DNA of 61,600 nucleotides, taken from positions 30,455-92,054 of the forward strand of contig PAHG01000018.1 of the NCBI GenBank assembly GCA_002705795.1, read 5' to 3'. The position numbers and the translations under genes were made by a program. Below the pieces are notes generated by a model that had not been told where the DNA came from, did no database searches, and was given only the letters and a program-made list of their open reading frames with translations. The DNA comes from Gammaproteobacteria bacterium. Its GTDB lineage: Bacteria > Pseudomonadota > Gammaproteobacteria > Pseudomonadales > Litorivicinaceae. Below, one piece after another: positions 17,058 to 25,869 of this stretch. The stretch's first letter is position 1. Every line of letters begins with the position of its first letter.

Positions 17058-17910
17058 ACGACTTCCAGTGCTCAATCACTAATTCATTAAGATATTGATC
17101 GATATAGGCGAGACCATCAAGCGTATCACCCTTCGGGTCAATCACCTGATACCCTTTGGCTTGGATTCGAGGGGCATAAACAACCGACAAACCACCGACC
17201 AGTGCGAGCGGCAAGTGTTTCGGAAAGTCTTGGATCGTATCTCCTAATTCCTGGGAACCTTCGTTCAGAACATCTTGAATTAAAGATACCTGTTCTTCGT
17301 ATTCAACGACCACTTTTGCCAACGACGCGAATTCACTAGGCCCTGCTGTGTTTGCAAATTGAATCCATTGATTGACAGATTCTCCGATGCCAAGCTGATC
17401 AACTAAGCGCCGGTGCGATTGATTGAGACCGTCTCTATCTCCAAGACGAACAAGCTCCTGCAGTACACGCCATCCGATCCACGCACCACCGCCCTGATCC
17501 CCAAGCACAAAGCCAAAGCCACCACGTCGGGAAAGCTGACCCGAATCATCTAACCAAGCAAACGCGACGCCCGTACCAACAGTCAGACACCCACCAGATG
17601 CACCGAGGTGAGCCCCGAAAAGACCTGAATCACGGTCAGAAACGAGAAGTGTTTCATATGGTGCTTTCAGGAGAAATTTGGACCGCTCTTCAACATATTC
17701 GGATCCAGCCATACCAGCGACGCATTTTGAGGGCATGGGTAACCCAGCCAGATCAACAGCCTTTCTTATCTGCTCCCAACAAGAATCTGCTCCGAGACCA
17801 AGATTAGATGGGCCCGTGACTACCTCTGATAAAACCGTTTGATCTGCCTGATTGAGAAAGCGTACCCGCGTCGTGGTTCCGCCTCCATCAACCAGTGCAA
17901 TCAAACTCAT
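17050..17910 (-). CDS. BadF-type N-acetylglucosamine/glucosamine kinase
   Basis: Member of the BadF/BadG/BcrA/BcrD ATPase family within the ASKHA fold, here most likely an amino-sugar kinase. The phosphate-1 motif is VDGGGTTTRVRF. The phosphate-2 region is VSDRDSGLFGAHLGASGGCLTVGTGVAFAW, and FGFVLGDQGGGAWIGWRVL is the family sugar-site stretch. The adenosine motif is ALVGGLSVVYAP. At 286 residues it is a typical length. It overlaps nagA by 8 bases and the decarboxylase by 4 (ATGA), so all three are translated from one transcript. Its position before nagA favours GlcNAc as the substrate over glucosamine; the sequence alone does not decide. Confidence 0.82.
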   Translation of the reverse strand: MSLIALVDGGGTTTRVRFLNQADQTVLSEVVTGPSNLGLGADSCWEQIRKAVDLAGLPMPSKCVAGMAGSEYVEERSKFLLKAPYETLLVSDRDSGLFGAHLGASGGCLTVGTGVAFAWLDDSGQLSRRGGFGFVLGDQGGGAWIGWRVLQELVRLGDRDGLNQSHRRLVDQLGIGESVNQWIQFANTAGPSEFASLAKVVVEYEEQVSLIQDVLNEGSQELGDTIQDFPKHLPLALVGGLSVVYAPRIQAKGYQVIDPKGDTLDGLAYIDQYLNELVIEHWKSYA

Positions 17911-19088
17911 TCTGAATACCCATATCCTCGGCGTAACTCGGGAAGGGCTCGCGTCACAACTGTTGGTGGTGCAATTCCGTTAAATTGTGTTGCACTCGCC
18001 AGTGTGTATGCGCCCATCTCATGAAAAACAATCACGTCATTCATATTGAGGATTGGAATTTCTGGATAACGACCCAGCTCGTCGATCGAATCACAGGTTG
18101 GTCCTGCAAAAACACAAGGAGATAGTTCATCACTCGACGTAAATACCGACATCCGATATTGCATTCCATCGAATAAACGACCTGACTGTGCGCCATAGAC
18201 ACCATCATCTAGGTAAAACCACCAACCATCGCGACGCTTTGCGCGGCCAACAACCCTACACACCAGGGCCATCGATGGCGCGGAAATCACACGACCAGGT
18301 TCTGCCAAAATCTCAAGGTTTTCAGGTACTCGCTTCAGAACATTACGAATAGGCCCGCAAAACGCATGAATGTCGGGTGATTCACCTATGTAGTGCGCTG
18401 GAAAGCCACCGCCGATATCGATTCGAAGAATTTCAGGGAGGCCTGCATCTTTGATCTGCTCACATAAATCCAGACACACACTCAGAGCATCTGCATGCGT
18501 ATTGGAAGTCGCAGCCTGTGATCCAACATGAAAGCAAAGACCATCAACGCGAATACCAGAGTCGTTTGCCACGTCCAGAATACTCATTGCATCTTGCTGC
18601 GGCGCTCCAAACTTACGACTCAAATCGATCGGAGCATCCGGGGCGATAAAAGACAAACGCAACATCACTCGGATCGAGTGCCGATAAGGAATCAGCTTCC
18701 AGAGCTCATCCACATTATCCACCACAAACGTCGTAACGCCGGCTGCGACTGCCTTCTCAATCTCTGCGTCTGTTTTGACTGGGTGGGTATGAATCATTTG
18801 AGAGGCATGAATCCCCTCGTGCTCAAGCATTTTAATTTCGGCAGCACTCGCCACATCAAAGTGCCCACCCTCATTCGCAATGGTCTGTAATACACCTGGG
18901 TAGGGATTTGATTTCACAGCATAATAGAGGATGACGCCAGGGAGTGCATTCGACAGATCGTCCCACTGCCGACGACAGATATCAGGATCAAAGACCAATG
19001 ACGGAGTAGTCTCAACCAAATCAAGCCATGTTGATGCGGATTCGCGTGGCAGTACGTCGATCAATACCGAGTCCTCAAAAGGGTTCAA
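17907..19088 (-). CDS. PLP-dependent ornithine/diamino-acid decarboxylase (alanine-racemase fold)
   Basis: Eukaryotic-type fold III decarboxylase of about 390 residues. The PLP lysine is in YYAVKSNP. HVGSQ, IDIGGGFP and EPGR build the cofactor phosphate site, and the catalytic cysteine of the ornithine decarboxylase group is seen in GPTCDSID. Product would be putrescine (from ornithine) or a related diamine; lysine or both substrates are possible in this family. The start is a TTG at 19088 with no clear ribosome site, so the N-terminus is uncertain by some residues. Its stop overlaps the amino-sugar kinase start by 4 bases, an unusual partnership. Confidence 0.87.
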   Translation of the reverse strand: MNPFEDSVLIDVLPRESASTWLDLVETTPSLVFDPDICRRQWDDLSNALPGVILYYAVKSNPYPGVLQTIANEGGHFDVASAAEIKMLEHEGIHASQMIHTHPVKTDAEIEKAVAAGVTTFVVDNVDELWKLIPYRHSIRVMLRLSFIAPDAPIDLSRKFGAPQQDAMSILDVANDSGIRVDGLCFHVGSQAATSNTHADALSVCLDLCEQIKDAGLPEILRIDIGGGFPAHYIGESPDIHAFCGPIRNVLKRVPENLEILAEPGRVISAPSMALVCRVVGRAKRRDGWWFYLDDGVYGAQSGRLFDGMQYRMSVFTSSDELSPCVFAGPTCDSIDELGRYPEIPILNMNDVIVFHEMGAYTLASATQFNGIAPPTVVTRALPELRRGYGYSE

Positions 19089-19130
19089 GGACGCGGAATC
19101 TAAGAGAAATTAGCCGAAATTTCAAGGAGA

Positions 19131-21023
19131 TTAAGCAATATCCGCCATATGGCCGCTAGCTTCGAGCCATTGCTTACGATCCGATGCCCGCTTCTTACCT
19201 AGGAGCTTATCCATCACCTCGTCAGTACCTGCAGATTCATCGGAATCGTCAAGTACTAGTTGCACAAGTCTTCTTGTGTCCGGATCCATGGTCGTCACGC
19301 GCAACTGATTGGGGTTCATTTCACCCAACCCTTTAAAGCGCGTTACGCTAATTTTTCCATTACGTTTTTCAGCAGTTAAACGATCTAAAATCCCCTGCTT
19401 CTCAGCGTCATCGAGTGCGTAGAATACATCTTTGCCCACGTCAATCCGGTAAAGCGGAGGCATAGCAACAAAGACATGGCCCTGCTCAACAAGTGGCCTG
19501 AAGTGCTTCACAAATAATGCACAAAGAAGCGTCGCGATGTGAAGTCCGTCGCTATCAGCATCAGCCAATATGCACACTTTCCCATAGCGAAGACCGGTGA
19601 GGTCTGAAGAGCTCGGGTCAACACCAAGAGCGATAGCAATATCGTGGACTTCCTGCGATCCCAGAATCTCACCCGAATCGACTTCCCATGTATTTAAGAT
19701 CTTTCCACGAAGCGGCATCACTGCCTGAAACTCCCGATCCCGGGCCTGTTTCGCGGAACCACCGGCAGAATCACCCTCAACGAGAAACAATTCCCCAGCG
19801 AGCGCATCACCGCCGGCACAGTCTGCAAGCTTGCCTGGAAGCGCTGGCCCTTGTGTCACTTTCTTCCGGGCAACTTGCTTCCTTGATTTCAAGCGACGCT
19901 GTGCTGCTGCAATGGCAATTTCCGCCAAGTGATCGCCAATCGCACTATTGGAATTGAGATATAGACTGAAGGCATCTCGGACAACACCACTGACAAATAC
20001 CGCGCACTCACGCGAACTCAACCTTTCCTTGGTTTGACCGGAAAATTGTGGATCCTCAAGTTTGACGCTCAATACGTAAGCGCATCGCTCCCACAGATCC
20101 TCCGGGGATAATTTGAGTCCACGCGGAATCAGATTCCGGAACTCACAAAATTCGCGTAGCGCATCCATTAAACCCGTCCTAAGGCCATTTACATGCGTCC
20201 CACCTTGCGCAGTCGGAATGAGGTTCACATAAGACTCTGTAACTAACTCACCACCCTCCGGCAACCAGGTAAAAGCCCATTCCACGGCTTCATGCTCAGC
20301 AGAAAATGTTCCTGTGTAAGGAGTCTCAGGTATAGCGAAAGATTCACCGATCTCAGACAGCAGATAATCAGTCAGACCATTCTCAAAACACCAGGTTTCA
20401 GATTCACCTGTTTTCTCGTCATTCAGACAGATTGTCAGACCCGAACACAAGACGGCTTTCGCACGCAGCAAGTGGCGTAAACGCAAGACAGAAATATTGA
20501 CTGAATCGAAATACTTCGGGTCCGGCTTGAAACGAACCGTCGTCCCCGTTTCCTTTTTTAAACAGGTGCCGACCTCACTCAATTCACGTACTTTGTCGCC
20601 GTTTGCAAATCCAATGTCATATCGCCTCCCATCACGACGGACTTCTATATCAACTGCTGTGGATAGTGCATTCACCACACTCACACCAACACCATGCAAA
20701 CCGCCGGAGAACTGATAATGTTTATTTGAGAATTTCCCGCCTGCGTGTAGCTTCGTGAGAATCAGCTCAACACCCGGAATACCCTCCTCAGGGTGCAAAT
20801 CGACAGGCATACCACGGCCGTTGTCGCTCACCGAGACAGATCCATCGGCAAAGAGCACAACATCAACCTGACTTGCATGACCAGCAAGCGCCTCATCCAC
20901 AGAGTTATCGATCACCTCCTGCGCCAAATGATTTGGCCGGGTTGTATCTGTGTACATGCCTGGGCGGCGCTTGACGGGATTTAGTCCTGAAAGGACCTCA
21001 ATATCCTGTGCCTGATAACTCAT
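19131..21023 (-). CDS. parE: DNA topoisomerase IV subunit B
   Basis: ATPase subunit of topoisomerase IV, which decatenates daughter chromosomes. The GHKL ATP-binding motifs are visible: EVIDNSVDEAL, VSDNGRGMPV, and GLHGVGVSVVNALS. The toprim domain carries VEGDSAGGSAKQARDR and ILADADSDGLHIATLL with the metal-binding DxD. I start at ATG 21023, giving 630 residues, the same as the E. coli protein. A longer frame to 21089 runs inside the DUF1249 gene and lacks family similarity. The N-terminus overlaps the DUF1249 stop by 26 bases. ParE rather than GyrB is supported by the length, which lacks the GyrB C-terminal insertion, and by its nudF neighbour. Confidence 0.95.
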   Translation of the reverse strand: MSYQAQDIEVLSGLNPVKRRPGMYTDTTRPNHLAQEVIDNSVDEALAGHASQVDVVLFADGSVSVSDNGRGMPVDLHPEEGIPGVELILTKLHAGGKFSNKHYQFSGGLHGVGVSVVNALSTAVDIEVRRDGRRYDIGFANGDKVRELSEVGTCLKKETGTTVRFKPDPKYFDSVNISVLRLRHLLRAKAVLCSGLTICLNDEKTGESETWCFENGLTDYLLSEIGESFAIPETPYTGTFSAEHEAVEWAFTWLPEGGELVTESYVNLIPTAQGGTHVNGLRTGLMDALREFCEFRNLIPRGLKLSPEDLWERCAYVLSVKLEDPQFSGQTKERLSSRECAVFVSGVVRDAFSLYLNSNSAIGDHLAEIAIAAAQRRLKSRKQVARKKVTQGPALPGKLADCAGGDALAGELFLVEGDSAGGSAKQARDREFQAVMPLRGKILNTWEVDSGEILGSQEVHDIAIALGVDPSSSDLTGLRYGKVCILADADSDGLHIATLLCALFVKHFRPLVEQGHVFVAMPPLYRIDVGKDVFYALDDAEKQGILDRLTAEKRNGKISVTRFKGLGEMNPNQLRVTTMDPDTRRLVQLVLDDSDESAGTDEVMDKLLGKKRASDRKQWLEASGHMADIA

Positions 21024-21480
21024 TCGTGTTGATTCCGTAGGCTGATAGATCGGCGAGACCATGATGTAAGCAATAGGACAGCCATTCACTCAAAAACTGA
21101 TCCAACTGCTCGCGCTCATTCGGCTGGACCATAGATGGGTTTGGATAAGGGTATGCCCCTTCAATGAAATCCGACGAGCTCTCGTCCGTCACCTCAGCCA
21201 ACTGCATATCGTGATAAAGCCGCACTGTAAATGCGGGCAACGGAACCCAAGTGCACCCGCCTCGGAGCACGCTACACTGGCTTTCGCATAGTCCTGTGTA
21301 AGGTCCAAGATCTGTGAAGCGCATCTTGACAACACAATCTTGACCACCAAAAGGTAATACGAACTGGATACTGTGTTCAGAACCAAAGCGAAGAGCAAGA
21401 CGCGAGAGCAGACTGTAATTCAGTCCACAGCTTGCATGATGCCTCTTTAAATTTGGCACGTGGCGAGCCTTCTCAGGCAA
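20998..21480 (-). CDS. DUF1249 (YqiB-like) protein
   Basis: A 160-residue cytoplasmic protein like E. coli YqiB, of unknown function. Family features are the N-terminal HVPNLKRHHASCGLNYSLLSRL, the central beta region CVVKMRFTDLGPYTG, and VRLYHDMQLAEV with its aromatic followers. The start is TTG at 21480, chosen because a full AAGGAGG ribosome site (21486-21492) sits five bases upstream. The site overlaps the nudF stop codon, which couples the two genes. Its stop lies 26 bases inside parE. The order nudF-yqiB-parE matches enterobacteria and pseudomonads except that cpdA and yqiA are missing here. Confidence 0.88.
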   Translation of the reverse strand: MPEKARHVPNLKRHHASCGLNYSLLSRLALRFGSEHSIQFVLPFGGQDCVVKMRFTDLGPYTGLCESQCSVLRGGCTWVPLPAFTVRLYHDMQLAEVTDESSSDFIEGAYPYPNPSMVQPNEREQLDQFLSEWLSYCLHHGLADLSAYGINTNELSGTGY

Positions 21481-21490
21481 GGACCCCTCC

Positions 21491-22111
21491 TTACAATAGA
21501 TGCGCTTGATTTATCTTGAGCCACTGCAATCCAATGATCATGGCCGCGTTATTTATTCTACCAGTCTGCAGTGCTTCCATGGCTGACGCAACGGAAATTA
21601 CATGGACTTTGAGATCCTCATACTCACCAACTTGCCCACGATAACAATCGATTTCGGCCACATCACAGGGAGCAAAATACAAATGAATCAACTCATTTGA
21701 GCCGCCAGGGCTAGGATAGTAAGAAAATAAAAGCTCAGGATCATCAGCAAGGGTCAAGCCTGTCTCTTCCATAACCTCTCGGTAACAGGTTTGCAGAGGG
21801 GCCTCGTTCTCATCACAGATCCCTGCCACCCATTCAAGCATCCAAGGGCTATCCTCCAAATCTGACATCGCAGCACCAATCCGAAACTGCTCCACCATCA
21901 CTAGCTCCTTACGTGCCACATCACACAAAATCACGACAACAGCAGGCGTTCGAACAAATAGCTCTCGACGCATTGGTCCGATTGATTCGGCTTGATATCC
22001 ACGATGCGTCAACGTGAGTTGTTCAAGTTGAAAAAAACCGTCAGCTAATCGATCGGTCGCCAAGAGCTCCCAATCATCGGAACCAAACTGTGGTCTCGGC
22101 CAATCACCCAT
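21491..22111 (-). CDS. nudF: ADP-ribose pyrophosphatase (Nudix hydrolase)
   Basis: Hydrolyses ADP-ribose to AMP and ribose-5-phosphate. The Nudix box is complete: a Gly in VAGICDENEAP, then CYREVMEETGL with the REVxEETG core that binds magnesium. The segment MVEQFRIGA before it and SYYPSPGGSNELIHLYFA after it are the typical ADP-ribose diphosphatase regions. Length is 206 residues, near the usual 209. It overlaps thiD by 8 bases upstream and is followed directly by the DUF1249 gene. Confidence 0.92.
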   Translation of the reverse strand: MGDWPRPQFGSDDWELLATDRLADGFFQLEQLTLTHRGYQAESIGPMRRELFVRTPAVVVILCDVARKELVMVEQFRIGAAMSDLEDSPWMLEWVAGICDENEAPLQTCYREVMEETGLTLADDPELLFSYYPSPGGSNELIHLYFAPCDVAEIDCYRGQVGEYEDLKVHVISVASAMEALQTGRINNAAMIIGLQWLKINQAHLL

Positions 22112-22910
22112 TGTTCCCCCAGAAAGACCAGAAGTGGTTCACAGGCCCATGCCCCTGACCAACACTCAATTGATCAGCGGCGGTAATCGCACCGCTAACA
22201 TACTTCTTCGCCTCAGTGACAGCTCGAGCAACTGTATGCCCTTGCCCAAGATAAGACGCCAATGCGCTCGAGAGGGTGCAGCCTGTTCCGTGGGTATTTT
22301 TCGTTACAACCCTCGCGGTATCGAACCAACGGACCTGGTCATTAGACATCAATAGATCTGGAGATTCTTGTGTTGATAAGTGACCGCCCTTCAACAAGAC
22401 AGCTTGGGGACCAAGATCGAGAAGTGCCTTCGCTTGTGCCTGCATTGCGTCGCGATCGCGAGCTTCAGAAACCCCAAGAAGATCGGCCGCCTCTGGCAAA
22501 TTTGGTGTGATAACGGTCGCCTCAGGAATTAATGAGTCACGCAGAGCAACAATGGCATCTGCATGCAATAAACGATCACCACTTTTGGCCACCATCACGG
22601 GATCAACGACCACTGGACATTCAAGGATCCCAAGAAACTCGACGACTGCCTCCGTCACCTCAGCAGTTCCGAGCATACCAACTTTCACGGCATCGATCCG
22701 AATATCGCAATATACGGTTTGCATTTGTTGCTTCAAAAAATCAATAGCGACAGGATAGATCGCGTCTACACCTATGGTATTTTGCGCCGTGAGCGCCGTA
22801 ATTACACTGAGGCCGTATGCACCTGTTGCTGAGATAACTTTTAAGTCGGCTTGAATTCCCGCACCCCCACCAGAGTCTGAGCCGGCAATAGTTAAGATAT
22901 TCGCGTACAT
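22104..22910 (-). CDS. thiD: Hydroxymethylpyrimidine/phosphomethylpyrimidine kinase
   Basis: Phosphorylates HMP and HMP-phosphate in thiamine biosynthesis and salvage. The N-terminus LTIAGSDSGGGAGIQADLK is the substrate-binding signature, CPVVVDPVMVAKSG lies at the nucleotide side, and KNTHGTGCTLSSALAS with the anion-hole GTGC motif is near the C-terminus. The length of 268 residues is normal and there is no fused ThiE domain. It is the first gene of thiD-nudF-DUF1249-parE, divergent from lptM-lysA across 64 bases. Confidence 0.95.
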   Translation of the reverse strand: MYANILTIAGSDSGGGAGIQADLKVISATGAYGLSVITALTAQNTIGVDAIYPVAIDFLKQQMQTVYCDIRIDAVKVGMLGTAEVTEAVVEFLGILECPVVVDPVMVAKSGDRLLHADAIVALRDSLIPEATVITPNLPEAADLLGVSEARDRDAMQAQAKALLDLGPQAVLLKGGHLSTQESPDLLMSNDQVRWFDTARVVTKNTHGTGCTLSSALASYLGQGHTVARAVTEAKKYVSGAITAADQLSVGQGHGPVNHFWSFWGNNG

Positions 22911-22974
22911 TTTTCATCCTAAGTTTCAAAACAGTTTAGCCGGTTTCCGGCCAAATCCGAGTATACTTCTACCC

Positions 22975-23091
22975 ATGAAAAAATTACTGACCACTCTTTT
23001 CATCAGCGCGAGCCTATTCATCGGAGCTTGTGGGCAAACAGGGCCACTCTTCCTGCCCGGTCAACCTGATAAAACAGTCGACGGGCGTTAG
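22975..23091 (+). CDS. lptM: Small lipoprotein LptM (YifL family)
   Basis: A 38-residue lipoprotein. The signal sequence MKKLLTTLFISASLFIGAC ends in a lipobox with Cys19, and is followed by GQTGPLFLP, the hallmark of LptM/YifL proteins, which assist assembly of the LptDE lipopolysaccharide translocon in the outer membrane. Position directly in front of lysA (2-base gap) is the standard place in gammaproteobacteria. No ribosome-binding site is seen before the ATG. A TATACT at 22962-22967 is placed so that transcription could begin at or next to the start codon. Confidence 0.9.
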   Translation: MKKLLTTLFISASLFIGACGQTGPLFLPGQPDKTVDGR

Positions 23092-23093
23092 TC

Positions 23094-24350
23094 ATGGATC
23101 ATTTTCAGTACCGTGGCGGTGCGCTGTTTGCCGAAGACGTTCCTGTTTCAGACATCGCCGCTCAATTTGGCACGCCCTGTTTCGTCTACTCCAAGGCAAC
23201 GCTCGTCAGACACTTCCACGCCTACGCAGACTCACTCACTGATATACCGCACTTAGTTTGTTATGGCACGAAAGCGAATTCCAATCTCGCGGTATTGCAA
23301 ATATTGGCACAAGAAGGGGCGGGGTTTGATATCGTCTCAGTCGGCGAGCTTGAGCGTGTCATCAAGGCCGGCGGAGAACCCTCAAAAGTAGTTTTCTCAG
23401 GTGTTGGGAAGCAGGGCTTCGAAATGCGGCGCGCCCTAGAAATTGGAATCCACTGCTTTAACGTAGAGTCACTCGCTGAACTCGAACATCTCAATGTAAT
23501 TGCTATGGAGATGGGGACAGCCGCCCCAGTGTCTCTAAGAATTAATCCTGATGTGGACCCCAAGACCCATCCGTATATTTCAACAGGACTGAAAGCAAAT
23601 AAATTTGGAATCGCACACGGGGATGCGGTCACCGCATATCGTCGCGCGAGTGAATTACCCGGAATTAACCCGGTTGGAATCGACTGTCATATCGGTAGTC
23701 AGCTTACCGATGTGTCGCCTTTGATTGAATCACTAGACAAATTATTAGGTCTAATCGACCAACTCACCGATACTGGAATTCACTTGAAACACATCGATCT
23801 CGGTGGTGGTCTCGGCGTGACTTATGACCAAGAAAAGCCACCACATCCGGCTGAATACTTGGCGCTTGTCAAAGAGCGACTCGTCGGACGAGATCTCACC
23901 TTGATACTTGAGCCTGGGCGTTCGATTGCTGCCAATGCAGGAATATTTGTGACAAAAACTATTCTGACGAAGACAAACCAGGAACAGCATTTCGCGGTTG
24001 TAGATGGCGCGATGAATGACCTAATCAGACCAAGTCTTTACGGTGCTTGGCAAAACATAGTGCCTGTTGATACTGTCGAAAGACCGGGTCAAACCGAGGC
24101 CAATTTTGACATTGTTGGGCCGGTCTGTGAATCAGGCGATTTTCTTGGCAAAGCACGCAAGCTGAGGATACAAGAGGGTGATTTGCTTGCCGTCCGATCC
24201 GCGGGCGCCTATGGTTTTGTTATGGGATCCAACTACAACTCACGCGGCCGAGCACCTGAGGTTTTGGTAGATGAGGACGAAATCCATCTGGTTCGCGAAA
24301 GAGAAACGATCGAGAGCCTCTGGGCGCTTGAATACATGGTAAGTGGGTAA
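23094..24350 (+). CDS. lysA: Diaminopimelate decarboxylase
   Basis: PLP enzyme of the last step of lysine synthesis, converting meso-diaminopimelate to lysine. The PLP lysine is in CYGTKANSN. CHIGSQ, IDLGGGLGVTY and LEPGRSI build the phosphate and substrate sites, the catalytic Cys is in VGPVCESGDFLG, and SAGAYGFVMGSNYNSR is the conserved C-terminal segment. The 418-residue length is normal. Its stop overlaps the dapF start by one base (TAATG), so substrate epimerase and decarboxylase are co-translated. Confidence 0.96.
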   Translation: MDHFQYRGGALFAEDVPVSDIAAQFGTPCFVYSKATLVRHFHAYADSLTDIPHLVCYGTKANSNLAVLQILAQEGAGFDIVSVGELERVIKAGGEPSKVVFSGVGKQGFEMRRALEIGIHCFNVESLAELEHLNVIAMEMGTAAPVSLRINPDVDPKTHPYISTGLKANKFGIAHGDAVTAYRRASELPGINPVGIDCHIGSQLTDVSPLIESLDKLLGLIDQLTDTGIHLKHIDLGGGLGVTYDQEKPPHPAEYLALVKERLVGRDLTLILEPGRSIAANAGIFVTKTILTKTNQEQHFAVVDGAMNDLIRPSLYGAWQNIVPVDTVERPGQTEANFDIVGPVCESGDFLGKARKLRIQEGDLLAVRSAGAYGFVMGSNYNSRGRAPEVLVDEDEIHLVRERETIESLWALEYMVSG

Positions 24351-25189
24351 TGCGCGTTCAATTCACCAAAATGCATGGTCTCGGGAATGACTTTGTCGTC
24401 ATTGATGCGGTGAGCCAGCACGTGAGTTTACGATCGAGCCATATCCAAAAACTAGCTGATCGAAATACGGGTATCGGTTTTGATCAGCTGTTATTGATTG
24501 AGCCACCATCGCGACCTGATGCCGATTTTGACTATCGGATCTTTAACTCAGACGGCGCAGAGGTTGAGCATTGCGGTAACGGTGCGCGCTGTTTTGCTAA
24601 ATTCGTGACCGACCGAGAACTGATCACAAAACCAGCCATCACGGTTAACACAGCAGGTGGCTTAATTGAGCTCTCCGTAACTAAGACTGGCCTAGTCTGC
24701 GTCAACATGGGTGAGCCGGCTCTCAATCCGCAGGCACTTCCTTATCAAGCGCCTCCTGAGCCCGATGAAACACAGACCGTTGTACTCAAGGCGCCCGATA
24801 AATTACGTTCGTTTGGATTAATCAGCATGGGGAATCCTCACGCTATCACCATTGTTGATCCTACCGATACACCCCCGATAGCTGACATCGGTCTAGCACT
24901 CCAAAACTCCCCTCAGTTCCCGAAATCCGTCAATGTAGGGTTCATGCAAATCCTATCCACCACAGAAATTCGCCTCCGCGTTTTCGAACGGGGCGTTGGT
25001 GAAACACTTGCCTGTGGGACGGGCGCCTGTGCTGCTGTTGCCTACGGGCGGCTAGTTGGACAATTGGATAGCAAAGTGAATGTTGCAACTCGGGGTGGAA
25101 ACCTGCAGATTGAGTGGCAAGGGATAGGCCATGACCTAATCATGACCGGTCCCGCGGAATCGGTTTTTGAGGGAGAATTTCGCCTGTGA
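24350..25189 (+). CDS. dapF: Diaminopimelate epimerase
   Basis: Interconverts LL- and meso-diaminopimelate, feeding both lysine and peptidoglycan synthesis. It is PLP-independent and uses two cysteines, both visible: AEVEHCGNGARCFAKF and GETLACGTGACAAVAYG. The N-terminus FTKMHGLGNDFVVID is diagnostic. The length is 279 residues. It overlaps lysA by one base and the DUF484 gene by 4 bases, and the order is the standard one for the group. Confidence 0.96.
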   Translation: MRVQFTKMHGLGNDFVVIDAVSQHVSLRSSHIQKLADRNTGIGFDQLLLIEPPSRPDADFDYRIFNSDGAEVEHCGNGARCFAKFVTDRELITKPAITVNTAGGLIELSVTKTGLVCVNMGEPALNPQALPYQAPPEPDETQTVVLKAPDKLRSFGLISMGNPHAITIVDPTDTPPIADIGLALQNSPQFPKSVNVGFMQILSTTEIRLRVFERGVGETLACGTGACAAVAYGRLVGQLDSKVNVATRGGNLQIEWQGIGHDLIMTGPAESVFEGEFRL

Positions 25190-25866
25190 CGATCACAGCC
25201 GACCAAATCGCAGAATACTTGCAGGACCATTTAGATTTTTTCGAACAGCATCCGAAGCTTGTTCGGGAGCTCATACTTCCAACCAATTCTGGTGCTGCGA
25301 TCTCCCTAGTTGAATTTCAATTGCGAAAATTACGCGATCGTATCCAACAGCTCGAAAAAGAAAATGATCACATGATCGAAACTGCACGCATCAACAGTGT
25401 GTTATTTGAAAAGACGCGGTCACTTGTCTTATCACTACTCGATGCCCAAGATCTTGATGATCTATCGGTCGTGCTCGACGAGAAGCTTGCGAATGGTTTC
25501 GATATTCCTGTTGTTCGCCTTCTATTATCCGATCAATTCAGAATCCCCGACAGCTTATCCCTGATCCAGCCTGTGAAAGCCGAATCACTAGAAGACGGCG
25601 GACAACTTGCCCAAAGTGTCGCTCAAAAAGAACCTCGTATCGGACGACTCGCAAAAAACCGTCGGGGTGCATTATTCGGCGATGATGCGAACTCGATCGA
25701 GAGTTCCGCGACACTTGCACTTGTTCGCGGCCACACCTACGGAGTACTCGCTCTAGGCCATCCGGACCCAACCCATTTCCAATCCAACCAGGACACACTA
25801 TTCCTAGATCATATTGGTGAAGCGCTCGCAATGATCCTGCCGCGACTTCTCAAAAAGGCAGAGTAG
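25186..25866 (+). CDS. DUF484 family protein
   Basis: A 226-residue protein of the DUF484 family, always found between dapF and xerC in gammaproteobacteria. The N-terminus (QIAEYLQDHLDFFEQHPKL) is the family signature, followed by a short coiled coil (LRKLRDRIQQLEKEND) and a GAF-like domain ending in GVLALGHPDPTHF and GEALAMILPRLL. The biochemical role is unknown. The GTG start overlaps the dapF stop by 4 bases. xerC starts 4 bases after its stop. Confidence 0.9.
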   Translation: MTITADQIAEYLQDHLDFFEQHPKLVRELILPTNSGAAISLVEFQLRKLRDRIQQLEKENDHMIETARINSVLFEKTRSLVLSLLDAQDLDDLSVVLDEKLANGFDIPVVRLLLSDQFRIPDSLSLIQPVKAESLEDGGQLAQSVAQKEPRIGRLAKNRRGALFGDDANSIESSATLALVRGHTYGVLALGHPDPTHFQSNQDTLFLDHIGEALAMILPRLLKKAE

Positions 25867-25869
25867 TCC

